Counted from the first letter of the stretch, positions 10,396 to 23,411 are shown. The stretch is 64,000 nucleotides of DNA from Penicillium oxalicum (GCF_001723175.1 NC_064656.1:1-64000), one strand, 5' to 3'. Numbers and translations are program-made. Notes: generated from the sequence alone by a model not told the origin.

Positions 10396-11739
10396 GACAC
10401 ATTTTGCCAGTGAAATCACAGTCTTTTTGTCAGTATAAATTGCTTTCCAGTTTTTCTTTTTTCCCCTCTCTTTCAATCTGCGTTCAGGTGCTCATAAAGA
10501 GCATGGCGAGACTTCTTGCGGCCCATTCGGGGATGCCGAGTCAGGCCTCGTTGCAAACTCGATTCTCCGCATGCCTCGACTGATCCTTATTCTTCCCTTC
10601 TGGAAAATGAGGGCATACGCATACTATCAACCGAATACTAAATTTTCGACTGACGCCTTTTGCTTGCTGTCAAGAGTGGTGTGGCAGGTCATGAGACTAT
10701 TGCCATCAATGACTTCTTCTAAAAATGAGCCATCGTTAAGCCCAGATCTTTGCAGATTGCCACAAATATTGATTCAACCCCGAAAAAGAACTCCGATTAC
10801 TATATCGTCTACATGTTAGGTCTATCGGAGAGAGAACTTGATCTGGTCTGACTATTTCGGTATTATCAGAGCCGAGGCAGGAAATGGCCCGGATGGCCCC
10901 ATCAATGTACCCTGAAATGCTTCACCATGACCAAATCGGTATGTACCGGGCCATTCACCCAGGTACACGCAAGCTTTTTTCTTAGAAGTCAGATACCAAT
11001 ATCCATAAGAGGTTGGAGCATGTGAGGCCACGGCAGACTCGTCTCACATAGAATCGCCACTCGCTTGCCCCTGCATGAAAGAAATAGTCTCGTAAAAGCC
11101 GAATCCCCCTCAAAATTTAGTTGAAGAAAAAATGAATTATGAAACAACGCCACGGGCCGTTTACATAGCATTTAGCTACATAGGCATTGGAGATCATGGC
11201 GATTTGGTTGAATCTGAAACCGCCATCCAACGAGTAGATAGACCCACCGGATGGCTTGGCATCGAAATCGCATTCGTCCTATTGCTTATCCTGACCCCAG
11301 GCTTATTTTTGAATTTCATGAATGGGGCCAAATAAAGATTTACAGTTGAGATACGCACAGCTGAAACGGTATGAGTAATCTGTCTCCTCTGAAGTATCAA
11401 TATCATTTGGCAAACGCCAGAAGGGTTGCCACCGGCCCCAAGCCATGTCTGGTGTTGGATTCACCGATTTGCACCCATGGAGGAACTCATCCTCACGAGT
11501 GGTCCGTATATCCGCGCCAAAATGCGGAAAACCTCACTCACTTTCGTTGTTGGTCGCGTTTGGGTTGGACTTCAAGGAATGGGGGCCGTGTCTTTCCACT
11601 CATGCTTTCGTGTCTTGGGGACTGCCACCGTCCATACGAAGCCTACTTAAGCTCACTCAGCGCCCAACCACCTAGTCGATCATTTTCAGCTTTCAGTTGA
11701 CAAGAATCATCCTCAACCTGTTACGAGGTGCCACCGGCA
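10396..11739. other. Intergenic, no confident gene
   Basis: Short frames only. A 67-codon plus-strand frame at 11132-11335 ends in a hydrophobic stretch but has no family resemblance. Confidence 0.45.
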
Positions 11740-12710
11740 ATGGAAACTCCAAGGCTCCAAATGGATATTCACAAAGCCAACTCCTGGCTGTACTGCAAGC
11801 TTGGAATCCATACGCTGGGGCTCGTCCTTCGGTCCGGCATCAGTATCACCAGCCCCGATCCCAAAGCCGATCTGTACCTGCAGACTCCGTTGCATGAGCA
11901 CCAAGATGGGACTATCAAAGTTATCGTGGTATGTATGCTCCTGGTCTCCCGGACATGGACAAGCCCCCTCCCCGGCATCACTGGCCTAACCACTGACGTC
12001 TCTAGGCTGGACTACCTCGTACGGGGACAATCAGCATGAAAAAGGCACTCGAGGAATTAGGCTATGGTCCATGCTTTCACCTCGCCGAGCCACTCTGTCA
12101 GTTCGAAAATCTTCGGCAGAGTGCCGATATCATGAAGACCACGGACACGGCTCTCCGCCGTCGCAAGCTCGCCAGGCTTTTGCAGGGCTGTGAGGTTACC
12201 TTGGAAGTACCCGGAAGTGCCTGCCTACCTGATCTACTCGAAATGTACCCTGATGCTAAAGTCATTCTGACCGAACGCACGTCGGCTGCTGTATGGCTGC
12301 GTTCGTGGCGTGGTTTCGGGATTGACCTGCGATCTGACTGCTGGCGCTGGGTCGGGTACTGGGTTCCCGGCGTAGTGGCAGCTAACGATCTCTACCGTGG
12401 ATGGATGGAGATTTCAGGAAAGCGATTTGGAGTCAATCCCGAGCCGTCAGAGGAGCTCTATCATGCCCACAGTGCATGGGTGAAAAGGATCGTTCCGCAG
12501 GAAAGGTTGCTCGTCTTCAAGTGCCAGGATGGATGGGATCCTCTCTGTGGGTTCCTTGGGAGACAGAGGCCAAACCCTTTCCCTCACGGCAATGAAGCTA
12601 GCTACTTGCGGTACTACAAGCGTGTTGCGATGGTTCTGGGAGTGTTTTTGTGGATTCTTGTTGCTCTGATCGCGTTCGCTTTACTATTTGTGATGTCTGT
12701 GATTGAGTAG
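11740..12710 (+). CDS. Sulfotransferase-fold (P-loop) protein with C-terminal membrane anchor
   Basis: Exons 11740..11928 and 12006..12710; the 77-nt intron (GTATGT...CTAG) falls inside the nucleotide-binding motif, and splicing joins IKVIV to AGLPRTGTISMKKALEELG, the 5'-phosphosulfate-binding loop of the fungal Sulfotransfer_4 family. Relatives are often mislabelled as NAD-dependent epimerases. Other family segments are YPDAKVILTER, the WVKRIVPQERLLVFK strand and DGWDPLCGFLG. The product is 297 aa and ends in one hydrophobic helix (about residues 266-292), suggesting a tail anchor. The acceptor substrate is unknown and sulfotransferase activity is not demonstrated for most fungal members. 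The first ATG gives a rather long N-terminus; an in-frame ATG at 11761 is an alternative start. Confidence 0.82.
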
Positions 12711-13906
12711 ACCAGGCGCGGGCGTCTGTCTATCTCCTTTACTTTCTTTGACCGTTTACCTATACCACGGTGTTTTATGGCAAAATTCGCATAATCAACT
12801 TCTTTTCCGCATCCATAAGCTTCATATCTACATCCTCGTGCCAGAATGAAGACTGGAGCAGTGCGTGAGTATCTTACTGCTGTCCGAAAATCGAGTACAC
12901 AAGACCAGAGAGAGAGTTCCGAGACACAAGAGTCTGGCTTGCTGTTGCCGCATGAGCGTCTCAGTACCAAGCCTCAAGATTGTCTGCCGTGTTTAAACTA
13001 GAAAAAAAAAACTAATAATGTGTGGGTGGAAGTCGCTTACCGATCGGCAGGTTCACACTGCAGTATCCACTCCCGCGGCTGATGATTTCGTGGAGCCAAG
13101 AGGGTGTGGCTGACAGGCCCGCCAATGGCTTTGCTGGTCTCGACGCAACCCTCGCAGATGACTGGAGAACATAACCACGAGTCGTATGCACGATGGAAGT
13201 TAGACTGCATTATTCCAGCCGGGAAGAGAGCACCACTTCATTGGTTGCCCCGCCTGCTTGCGGTCGAGGCTGTCCTATACTCCAATCTGCAGTCCTGCAC
13301 CTCGCATCACAAGACGACAATAGTAGGATCGCAGGACTTGCGCACTGCATGGTATTGAGACTATGTGCGACCCCATACTACGGGAGTGGCGGTCATTCTG
13401 TACGGGTCAGCGAATTCACAACTCTTTGACATGTTCCTCAAACTCGCGATTGGATATGGGTCAGTCCATGCCCACTGCTAACCTCGGGACCATTTGCACG
13501 GGTCAAAGCGTCATCGAAGGCGCAGGCCGCATGGGAACTCGGCAAAAGCATCAGATGTTTTCGCTTAGGGTGACATTTAGCAGAAAACTCGCGTCAACCG
13601 GTGCCCACTAGTTTGAACAACCTTCCACCGCAGTGATCCTGATGTTATGCGTCTCAGAATGAGAATTTCAGGATTTTGATCGGTGTAGACAGCATCCAAC
13701 GATTATAACAGCGGCGCCACCTTCATACACAAGAGGTCTTTGACCTTGTGCAGATAGATGCTATTGATGTTCATGGGAAATTTCGCAAAACAGCCTGATC
13801 CTTCCGATTTTCCATCACCCTCAGATACGACTGCCGATTCATAGACTCAGCATCCTGCTTCTTCCAAGGCACGACTTGAGTACGCTTTCCATCTTCCTAC
13901 GACTAA
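12711..13906. other. Intergenic, no gene seen
   Basis: Only short unsupported frames. It contains the promoter of the type III PKS gene; no recognisable operator was found. Confidence 0.5.
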
Positions 13907-15406
13907 ATGTCACTTACGTCAATAGTGATCGCCATCGTGCAGCGACTTTTATCCCCAGCCTTGCGCTGTGTGCATGCAATCCGCTCTCGACTACACAATC
14001 TACTTCTGGCGCTCATGTCTTTCCAGGAAGCTGGTTCAATATGGTCTTTGAAAAGTCCAATTTGCGTCTGCACAGAGCAGCATGCCAACTGGTCAATATC
14101 TGATAAAACTGTGGCTATTGTCGGCACAGGAGCATATTATCCACCAAATAGAAAAAGTGCTGCAGATCTAAAAGATATCATCAGCAAAGTGCACGAATTG
14201 GACAGCATGTAAGAGCTTCCAGCGACAGCGAAAAAGAAAGAAAAGACAGAGAAAAATGAAAAACCAGCTTGGTTAAAAATAGGGGCTGACGCAGAACGTC
14301 AGATTCAACAAAATCTTGGAGATCAATGACAAATCCATGATAAAAACGCGTCACTTCGCCATCCCGGACGATCACCCTTACTGGGGAAGACCGGAAGTAC
14401 CAACGATCGCTGAGTGTGATGTGCTGTTCAAATTATACGGCGCGCCCATGGCGGAAACGGCCGCCAAGAAGGCCCTGGACAACTGGGGAGGCTCGATGCA
14501 AGATATCACTCATCTTGTCGTAGTCACCTGCACCAATACCGCAAATCCTGGGCTTGACTTTCACCTTAGTCAAAAACTCGGGCTCGGCAGGAACGTCCAC
14601 CGCATACTGCTCCATGGAATCGGTTGTGCCGGTGGTGTTGCAGCGCTACGAACGGCAAACGAACTTCTTCTTGGAGCGGCATTTCAGGCTAAAGCAGGAA
14701 GAGCTCTCGTTGTTGCATGCGAGCTCACATCAATTTATTGTCGCACGGAGCTAGCTGATATTGAAAGGGATCATCGTGTCAACGTCGGAGTCACCCTGTT
14801 TGGGGATGGGGCCGGCGCTTTGGTGCTAAGTAATTCGATCGGTGTCACAGTTTCCGAGAAAGAGAGCGTTTGGAACATTCTGAACGCTCGATCAACTGTC
14901 ATCAAGGGGTCTGAACAATGCTTGGAATATAACGTTCATGCTCGTGGTAAGATCGATTCGTGTAATTACAGGCTACTATGGGTGAGCCTGCGCTGATTCT
15001 TAGGATAGGGTACCATGCTGTGATCTCGAAAGACGTCCCAAGCTTTATTCGCGCATCAATTTCTCAGGGCTTCGAGGAGCTGATCAGATCGACTCCATCA
15101 CTTTGCCGAGATGGCAACAATTTCGTGCCGTCAAACTATGATTGGGCCCTGCATCCAGGCGGCTATGGTGTATTGGTCCTGGCGGAGCAAGAACTGGGTC
15201 TTTCCCAGCACCATTTGCGAAAGAGCCATGAGGTCTACCGTACCAGAGGAAATATCAGTTCTGTTACAGTGCTGGGCGTTATTGATGAATTGGCGAAAGA
15301 AGATGTTACAAGCGGTTCAGCCAGAAGAAATGTCATTGTTTGCTCATTCGGGCCGGGTATGACCATGGAAATGGCGGTGATGTCAAGACATAATCACGGA
15401 AGGTGA
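13907..15406 (+). CDS. Type III polyketide synthase (chalcone synthase-like)
   Basis: Exons 13907..14208, 14303..14946 and 15009..15406; introns of 94 and 62 nt. In intron 1 the first AG after the CTGAC branch is only 4 nt away, so the next (14302) is used, and it keeps frame. The product is 447 aa. It is a homodimeric thiolase-fold enzyme that condenses malonyl-CoA onto an acyl-CoA starter to make pyrones or resorcinols. The triad is complete: Cys209 in HGIGCAGGVAAL, His364 in WALHPGGYG and Asn397 in RGNISSVTVL; the C-terminal SFGPGMTMEMAV matches the family GFGPG loop. The first 36 residues are hydrophobic and unusual; a start at 14015 (411 aa) is possible. Its 3' end faces the sugar transporter 112 bp away. 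Product unknown. Confidence 0.93.
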
Positions 15407-15518
15407 GAGAAGGGCATGGTTTCCGAAACACCGGGCGTGGGGAACAGTCTGCCAGGTGCGGTTATGGTCAAGTATCTCAGCACAATTCAAATTCTTTCCT
15501 TTCGGGAAGCCCCAGGGC

Positions 15519-17602
15519 TTAAGCGACGTTCTTTGCATCTCGTACTTCCACATAGGCAGTGGCTTCTTTACCATCCACTTCCTGCTCAATCTGCTTGTGA
15601 ACTGCAGCGGCAACCTTGTCTGCCTTACTTTTGTCCTCGAACACTGTGTGGGTTAGACCAATCATTCTTGACTCTCGACAAGGAAAAGTGAAAGGGGCTG
15701 CACTTACAGAACGACAATTCCTCCAGTGTCCGGCCTGATGTTTCGGGGAAGAAAAGATAGATGAAAGCCAGCTCAAATACAAGCCAGCAGCAATAAACAA
15801 GGAGCCATTTCCAACCGATTCGGGAGAGCCCGACAGGGTTCACGTAAGTCGCAAAGAAGCTTGCGCCACGGCCGTAGAATTGGAACCAAGAGAGACCGCG
15901 TGAGCGGCCAACGTAGGGGAAGAGTTCGATAAGGTAGGCTTTGTCTTCTCATCAGTACGGCAAAGGGGAAAAAAACAAGCAGTTTGATAGTACACATACT
16001 GTAAGTCAGAGCATTGTAGCCAAGATTGTAGGCAGGTGAGTAGGCGAAAATGAAAAAAATTGTAAGGACGGCGGCCGCGTGAGACTTTGTGTTCATGGCG
16101 CGTTCCATAGAAATGGTCCATGCAATGTAGACACACAAAAGACAACTGGCACAAGTCAAATATGTTGGTCGTCGTTTGAAACCCGGCGCCAGCAAAGCGA
16201 GTGTCGTCGCACAAATGAGTCCCCAGCATGCAATGCCGATGTTAATCTTAGATTTGATCGTTCCATCAGTGATTCCTACCATATTCAACAGGTCACTCAG
16301 GTAATACCTGGTTAATGAGTTCAGTCAACGGGGCAAATAAAGCAGACGTCTCGTCATCGGATCACTTACGAGGTAAGGGTATTCCCAGACCACTGGGTAA
16401 ACAGTCCGAGAAATGCGGAGATGAAGAGCCGGCGACGCATGCCAGAAGTGCGGAACATGTCCAGCCAAGACTGTTTGGACTCTTCAAGTTCTAGTTGAAT
16501 GGCTTGTTCAATCTGCGACATTTCTGCCTTAACAATCACCGAGTTGCGGTCGCCCTCGGCATGGTACGTTGTGAGGATTTCAAGAGCCTCATCTCGACGA
16601 TCTTTGCTGATTAAGTATCTGGGGCTCTCTGGTAATAGCCTAGATGGGGGGAGCAATATGTCAGTCACAAAGTATCTAGATCATGGATGGGGCATCTTAC
16701 ATCACGGTCAGAATCTGAACCATGGCAGGTGCTATCTGTAGCAAGGAAGGAATCCGCCACGCCCAGTCATTTGGAATTGTCACCGTCCCAAGACCAACAG
16801 CTGCCGCGATAATTTGACCGATATAATATGAAGAATTGAATAGTGACGTGAGGACGGCTCGTTCTTTAGGGTAGCCCAGCTCTCCTAACAAGGAAGAGCC
16901 CGCAACGATACAGAATGGGATTCCAAATCCTAGCAACATGCGAGCCACGATGTACATAGCCACTAATATTTCATCAGTCCTGTCACATCTCTTCGTGGAA
17001 GGCGAAAGAAGAAATACAACCTACCTCCGTTGGCGAATCCTTGGATGAGAGCGCCGACCAGGCTCACGCATGAGCCAAACATGATTGTCCATCGTCGACC
17101 GACACGTTGATTCAAGGAGGGCACAAAAGGGAGTGAGAGAATCGCCCCCAAGGAGTAGGCTGCGCCGAGAAACCCCTTGAGATTTGCTTCAATCACGTAC
17201 TCGGGACGTCCACTGACAATCTTTCCTGTTTGGTGACCAAAATCTGAACAGTCTTTTAGTTTGATCCGGGGCACCAACCATGGGTGATGCAAATGACCTA
17301 CATTTGTTCCAAGTGTAGACAATCTGCACAGTGTTGATAATCTGGGAATCAAACCCTGACGTGATTTCGATACCCATACACGCCGCAAACAAGATCATGT
17401 AGAGACGCCGCAAATGAGGCTTCTTGAACCATGGTGTACGGTCCTCCGCCAGGAGGATCTCCAGCGCAGGTTCTGCCACATTCTCTTCTCGGTGTTTGCT
17501 AACCAAGACCATGCTGTGAGCGGTGAGTTGACGATCAAAGAATTTCCTGAACTGATGGGTGTTCTCGACGGTGGGTCCTACATCAATCGAGGGCGGGTGC
17601 AT
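15519..17602 (-). CDS. MFS sugar porter (lactose/cellodextrin-permease type)
   Basis: Seven exons: 17602..17302, 17243..17025, 16962..16701, 16639..16370, 16307..16000, 15938..15708, 15643..15519; six introns of 58-64 nt, all with consensus ends. The product is 571 aa with 12 expected membrane helices. Sugar-porter signatures are seen in order: GFDSQIINTVQ in helix 1, the loop NQRVGRRWT, PESPRYL after helix 6, TQWSGNTLTSYYLSDL in helix 7 and PETSGRTLEEL after helix 12. The fungal lactose/cellodextrin permease branch is the closest match by motif. It is likely a plasma-membrane H+ symporter for a disaccharide or glycoside, an inference supported by the neighbouring intracellular beta-glucosidase and Zn2Cys6 regulator on the same strand. 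Confidence 0.93.
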
Positions 17603-18270
17603 ACTGCCGCCTTATATCTCGCCTCACGTCAACGAGGTCAATCATTCATCTTCATTCCGCGTCAAACATGGTCTTCCCGTCTGTTCGGCCACCCCACGTC
17701 AGCTGGATCGTGATCTGAACGCCAAGCTGTCATAGCACAACCTCTCGAGCCTATTGCGACACTGATTCTCATTTCTGGGTATTTTTTGGGGATGTATCTG
17801 CGCGTAGAGTCCCCGGCAGCAGGATTATACTCTTCATCACCCCACGGGGTATCTGAAGAACAGGGCTTGGCGGAGGAAAGACCGCTAGGCCTGGAAGGGA
17901 ATCGGTGGCGCGCATGATCCATCGCCCTCAAACTTTCCAGTAACCAAGTCTGTTGCACACAACGCTCGTGTCCCAGAGATGCCAAGAGTCTCACGCGAGA
18001 CTGGAAAACCATCTATGCCTGAAGGAGGCTAGTCGCTCATCAAGACCAGCGCGGAGTCTCCCCGATAGTCTTACTCTAAATTTCAGAGCACCTGATCGCT
18101 ATGCGCCCCTTCCGCTATGATAGGACGGTCCACGGTCTCCTAGAAGTATGCCAGGGATTGAGAAAATGCCAAAGGCGGGGGTGAAAGAGAGACAAAGTCT
18201 TAGATCGCCTTGGCTGCTGTGCCTTCAAGCACGCAGTGACTGGCATGAAGACCAGAAGCGTGGGGGGACA
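17603..18270. other. Gap between sugar porter and regulator gene
   Basis: It holds the promoter of the sugar-porter gene and the 3' flank of the regulator gene. No further gene seen. Confidence 0.5.
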
Positions 18271-20446
18271 CTATAAGCCTAGGAAGCTATGTATTGTCAT
18301 GAGCCACTCCAATAGCTCGCTTAATTCCTTGATTCCCCCACCCTCGTCTCCCCAAATCTTCAATCGTGTTATGACTGCCCGCACACAGTCTGCCCAATCT
18401 GGGGGGATGTTCACATACTCAGCCGAAGGACACCGCATCAGCTTTGCACGGAATCCTGCGATGAGACATAGTGCGTGATTGAAACGGACTCGACACGCTC
18501 CCCACGACCCCGGATGCCGGAAAAAAGGTACTTCGTGCCGGATGCGATAAACGGAGAGCCGGAGCGACTCGCTGGCTTTAGCCCCATACAGAATGGCCAT
18601 ATCCCGATCCAAGGGCACATGAATACACAGGTATAGATACACGCGGCAAAGTAATTCACGAACCTCCACGTATCGCTCGCGAGCAAGCTTCATGAGTTCC
18701 TCCTCGTGAGGTCGTGGAGGTGACTCCAGGGGCATGTCGAATCGAAGTGACGTTGGAAGGCAGTCGACCCATTGCTGCAGTTGACCTTCCAGCTGCGTCA
18801 ATGTCTTGACGAGAACTTGGACAGTCGCCCCGTCAATTTCGGGAGAGAGGACACAGACTGCGTTCCGTATCCGATTGAGAAGCCGGCGCAGGAAGATTTC
18901 CGAGAGAAAATAGTACGAGGAGGTCGCTTCAAAATCGGTAGATGGCAAGCTTGATGTTGTCCACCCGTGACCGTTGCTTGGAGACTGTCTCATGGGGAAA
19001 CTTGGAAGGTCATAGGGGAAATCTGCCAGGCTGAGCTCGCAGGGTGGTAGGTCCGTCAGTTCATAGCGGACCTCACTATTGCGTGTCAGTTGCGAGCTAA
19101 GAAATGCTCCGGAGTGATGCAAGTTGCATGTGTGTGTTTGAAAGGGGACTTACCATTCTGACTTCAGACACGTCCAATACAGTCTTTGCTCCAAACCTAG
19201 GCGCTTCGTCAAAGGCTGTCCCATATACGCAAACTTTATTGCAGCACTCACTCTCTTCCTGCGCACTCCGACTTGTCCTCGCCTCCTGATACTTGAGTCG
19301 ATAGGTCTGCCAAAGTGTGGATGCTGCTCGAAACATCTTCCAACCTGGAATTGGCTCAATATTGTACTGGTACCAGATGCTGAAGGAGTGTCAAAGAGTT
19401 TGCGCATATTGCAGTACACTCGAGGGATAAGTGCTCACCCGAACAAGCAAAGACACTGCACACCCAGTAAAGAGTCGTCCAGATAGGCCGTGTACAGACG
19501 TTGTCGCGCCATTGAAAGAAAGGCCAGGGACTCTTTCAGTCGCTCTTCAGGTATTGACATTGTCAGATATGTGACTGGTCGGCCAAAAGAAGGCTCACTG
19601 TAGGATATTTCGCGGGTCTCGTCGTCGGGATAATTGCCCCAGATAGCTGCAAGAGCGAAGACCAGTAACAAGAGACACGAGGATGCCGACCAGTCGATCC
19701 CATTTTCGAGCACCCGAGCGATGTAGAAATCTAGTTGTTCCGCATCTATGATCGGATTCTTGGTCCACACCTTCGTCATAAAGATGTTCCGTAATTCAAG
19801 GACCCTCTGGGGATCGAAGCTTGGTAGATCTGGACGCCTATCAGTCTTGAGTTGCCAGACACAATGCGTGGAAAAAAGAAGAGGCCTGGGTCGTACTCGT
19901 TTGAAAGCGATCGGGCTTTTCTGAGTGAGCGGAGATGGGAAATGTGGACACAGGCTTATCCTTTGGGAAAATGGGCCAACTGAGAATCATGTCGGACCCA
20001 GTAATCGGCGTTTTGGGCGCATCGTTGCGCGAGATGGACTCGGGATCTACATCTTCTACCGACGACGGTGAGGCCTGCTGCACAGGGAAAGTTTGCGCCT
20101 TACTGGCCGTCAAGTTCTCCGACAGAAGCCGTTCTTGACGCTCGACCGCGTCCAGGATTCGGGCGCCCCATGCCTCTAATCTGAAGATGATATCGCTGGT
20201 TATGAGATGCCCGATTGATTGATTGGGGGGTTTAGGGATGTGGACGAAGTGACACGGGCATTTTTGGTTTGAAACTAACACTGAAATGGCATCCTTATCA
20301 GGATATTCGCAGGCTACTCCCCGCTGGATGCATTTGGCACACTCTGGCCTGGCCGAGTCGCATCGGGTCTTGCTAAGCCGGCAAGCGTGGCACGCGGTTA
20401 ACACTCGCGTGTGTTTGCGTTGGCGAACCGCCGGTGGTGTCTCCAT
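18271..20446 (-). CDS. Zn2Cys6 binuclear-cluster transcription factor
   Basis: Six exons: 20446..20280, 20195..19897, 19829..19439, 19379..19252, 19196..19154 and 18271..19075; the product is 610 aa. The N-terminal zinc cluster (about residues 19-47) has CHACRLSKTRC followed by six residues, C, two residues, C, six residues and C. The middle homology region of fungal regulators follows, with VHTKNP-like FMTKVWTKNP, ENGIDWSASSCLLLL and LEQRLYWTCLKSE. Intron 1 (20279..20196, 84 nt) is a multiple of three without a stop, so both spliced and retained forms stay in frame. The gene lies between the GH3 beta-glucosidase and the sugar porter, all on the minus strand, so a local pathway regulator is a fair inference. 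A GGCTAAA element lies about 210 nt upstream. Confidence 0.9.
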
Positions 20447-20657
20447 GATATGCGACCGTGTTTACCCTCTATGTGTGCAAGATGACTGGCAATCGAGGAG
20501 AAAATCTCCCCTCCGCACAAGCAGAGGCATGCGCAGAAACAAAAAGGACCCTAACCGTCACGGCGACGACTAGCGACTTGTGAGTGACGGCCACTTGGTC
20601 GATGCGTGAACCGGAAAACGTCCATCCCCTCCAATCACGAGTCCCGAGGACTCCCAC

Positions 20658-20664
20658 TTTAGCC
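20658..20664 (-). promoter_or_regulatory. XlnR-type GGCTAAA element upstream of the Zn2Cys6 gene
   Basis: Minus-strand GGCTAAA about 210 nt upstream of the regulator start codon. The 7-mer is expected about eight times by chance in a window of this size, so the site is only suggestive. Confidence 0.3.
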
Positions 20665-20768
20665 GCCAACGGTGATCGCGCAACCCAACGTGGCCCTTCA
20701 GCCTTCATTCTTTTCTCTGTTGGGCCTGCGATCGACTGACCGATCGATCACCGTCCGGAGCCTTCTGC

Positions 20769-23411
20769 TCAGAGTCCCCGCCAATACGTGGTACGTTCCA
20801 CGTGGAATTCGCCTCGCGCGACCACCTCCCGACTGGAGAACCCGACCAGAACCTCGTACCGGCCCGCTTCGCTTTTCCACATCTCCTCGATCTCGTCCCA
20901 GAAGCTCGTCGCGTAACGATCCAGCCGTATTGCCACCATTTTTCCCTCGCCTGGCTGAAGGAACACTTTCTCGAATCCATGCAGCTCCTTGACCGGGCGT
21001 GGAGTAGGAGACTCGGGGGAAGAAATGTAAAGCTGGAGAATCTGGGCTCCAGCTCTAGGGCCAGTGTTTTGAATATGCACGGTCGCGACTGGGGGGAAGT
21101 CCATGGTGAAGGTTGTTGGGTTAATGGAGACCTGATCTGAAACCTGGAAAGTTGTATAGGACAGGCCGTGACTGTCACCATGGTAAGGCCGTGATGTAAG
21201 AAGCAATCCCAGCAGGGTATAGTGAACAAATATCGGGAAACTAGAGGCTTACCCAAATGGAAACAGAACCTCTCGGCCGGTCTTCTCGTAAAAGCGATAC
21301 CCTGCATAAACATCCTCCCCGTACAGCACGCGGCCGCCCACGCTTGCATGATTCAGATACGCCGGATTGTGTCGCACGTCCGCAGGCCACGACAAGGGCA
21401 GTTTGGCGCAAGGATTCATCGCTCCGAAGAGGACATCAGCGATCCCATGTCCAGTCTCGTTGCCCCCATACCAAGCCTGTACAATGGAACGAGCCCGGCT
21501 TGCCCATGGCATGGTCACCGGGGTACCAGATTGATTGACGATGACGGTCTTGTCCGCAGCGACATCGAGGACTCTGGCAATTAGCTGGTCCACTCCGGGC
21601 GGAAGATCCATGTGAGGACGATCGAACCCTTCCGACTCCCAGTCCTGGTTGAGCCCGGTGCAGATTATAGCGTAGTCGGCGTCAATGGCGGCCTGTACGG
21701 CTCTTTCGACCATACTCTCCGGGTCCATTCGAAGACAGGCCCCCAGGTGACAGGCACCACCGCCAAAGTTCACCATCCCGACCGTCTTCATGGTGGTCGT
21801 GTTGGCGGAGCCGAACTCAATTCTAACGTTGTACGTGCTGTTCGCCACCAATTCCTTCCAGCCACGTTCCTCAACGGTACCCTTGCCGAAGAACGCCGTC
21901 CCACGCGTTTGGCTTGTCGTGTTATCGATGACCAGCTCATCGTCAATGTATAAATTCGCCGTTCCAAAGACGCTCAACCCGAATTCCCACACTCCAGATG
22001 CATCGGGCGTGAACTCACCAATCAAGGTTGCCCAGAAGAGCCCACGGTTAAGGCCTGGGGCATTGTAATCCATGAACTGAAAGGCCGTGCTGGAGACGGG
22101 CTCCGTGCTGATAAGACGTCGCTCTTGGCCAACTGGTTCGTTATAAAAGTCAATCTCAGCATTTTCCAGTAGGCGGTCGATCACGGGCAGCATATTGTGA
22201 GCATATGCACCTGGCTCAAAAAGTACCTGCGCATGAGGGAGCGCTTCAACGCAGGCGTCGTAGAGTGAGACAGCGTAGTATGGCTTGAGAGAGGCGCTGC
22301 CTCCCCCTGAAATTGCAGGAGTTTTCATGTGAGATCCGAGCAAAGCAATCTTCTTGATCCCCTGTGGAAGAGGCAGGATGCCTTCATTCTTGAGAAGGAC
22401 GATGCTGCTCGCACAAAGTTCGCGATTCAATCTCCGATCCTCTGGGAGATCGCGACCCCGTTCGACTTCGGATACTTGGACTTGGCTGGCATGTTTCACA
22501 AACTCGAGCACTTTGCGCGCCCGCGCATCGATAGTCGATTGTTTGATGAGACGAGCCTGTACGGCTGATTCAATGTACCGCCCTCGGTACCTGGAAGGGC
22601 CAGGCATCTCAAGGTCCAGCCCGGCATTCATGGAATCTATCGTGGTGTATGTTCCGTACCAGTCGCTCATCACCAGCGGATCCCATTGCCATTCCTCCCG
22701 AATCAAGCTGATCATGCGTTTGTCCTCCACTACATGCTTCCCATTGATCTTGTTGTAGGAAGTCATGATGGCCGCAGGCTTTGCATCTCTGGCCACAATC
22801 TGAAATGGTCGCAAATAAATCTCGCGCAGAGCTCGCTGGGTGGCAAGCACATCAACTGCCCGCCGTTCGTGCTCTTGATCATTACACACAAAATGTTTCA
22901 CGGTCGAAGCGATCCCTTTACTCTGACATCCACGAATGATAGATTTTGCCATAGTGCCGCAGAGATGAGGATCTTCTGCGAAGGATTCAAATCCGCGACC
23001 GCCCACCGGGGCACGCTGCATGTTGATCGTTGGGCCCAGCCAACAATGTGCCCCCTTTGCAATGCACTCGTCGCCCAACAAGGCTCCGGCTTGATAGAGG
23101 AGATCCTGGTCCCAGGTAGCACCCAGAGCTGTTCCGCAGGGTAGACATGCCGCCGGAACCCCCGCGAAGAACTTGGTGCCTCGAATTCCGTTGGGCCCGT
23201 CGGTGACGCGGATTGAAGCGACACCGAAGTCAGGAATGGCGTGCGTGTGCCAAAAGTCGGCGCCTGGTTCGCGTGAGTCAATGGATCTTCACGAAGTCTG
23301 AAGCCCGGCAGATCTTGTCTTATGATACGCAGACTCACCAGACAGCAGAGCGATCTTATCCGACTCGCTAATATTGGCGAGGACGTGGTCCACATCGAAT
23401 GAGTTTGACAT
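20769..23411 (-). CDS. GH3 beta-glucosidase with PA14 domain, intracellular type
   Basis: Exons 23411..23339, 23263..21253 and 21171..20769; introns of 75 and 81 nt. The product is 828 aa, the usual size for PA14-containing fungal GH3 enzymes. Domains in order: GH3 N-terminal barrel (RVTDGPNGIRG, KHFVCNDQEHERR, with nucleophile Asp225 in VMSDWYG), GH3 C-terminal domain (SIVLLKNEGILPLP), a PA14 insert (about residues 395-550, with NLYIDDELVIDN), and a fibronectin III-like end that starts FPFGHGLSYTTF across the last splice. It begins MSNSFDVDHVLANIS and has no signal peptide, so it is probably cytosolic and acts on imported cellobiose or aryl-glucosides. It shares strand and neighbourhood with a sugar porter and a Zn2Cys6 regulator. 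Confidence 0.95.

Noticed and set aside
12614..12970. Minus-strand frame overlapping the sulfotransferase-like gene end
   Set aside because: It is antisense to the C-terminal membrane helix and has no family resemblance.
14947..15008. Possible micro-exon of about 10 nt between two introns in the type III PKS gene
   Set aside because: The first intron would be only about 25 nt, too short for splicing. One 62-nt intron joins VHARG to YHAVISKDVP in frame with a normal branch site.
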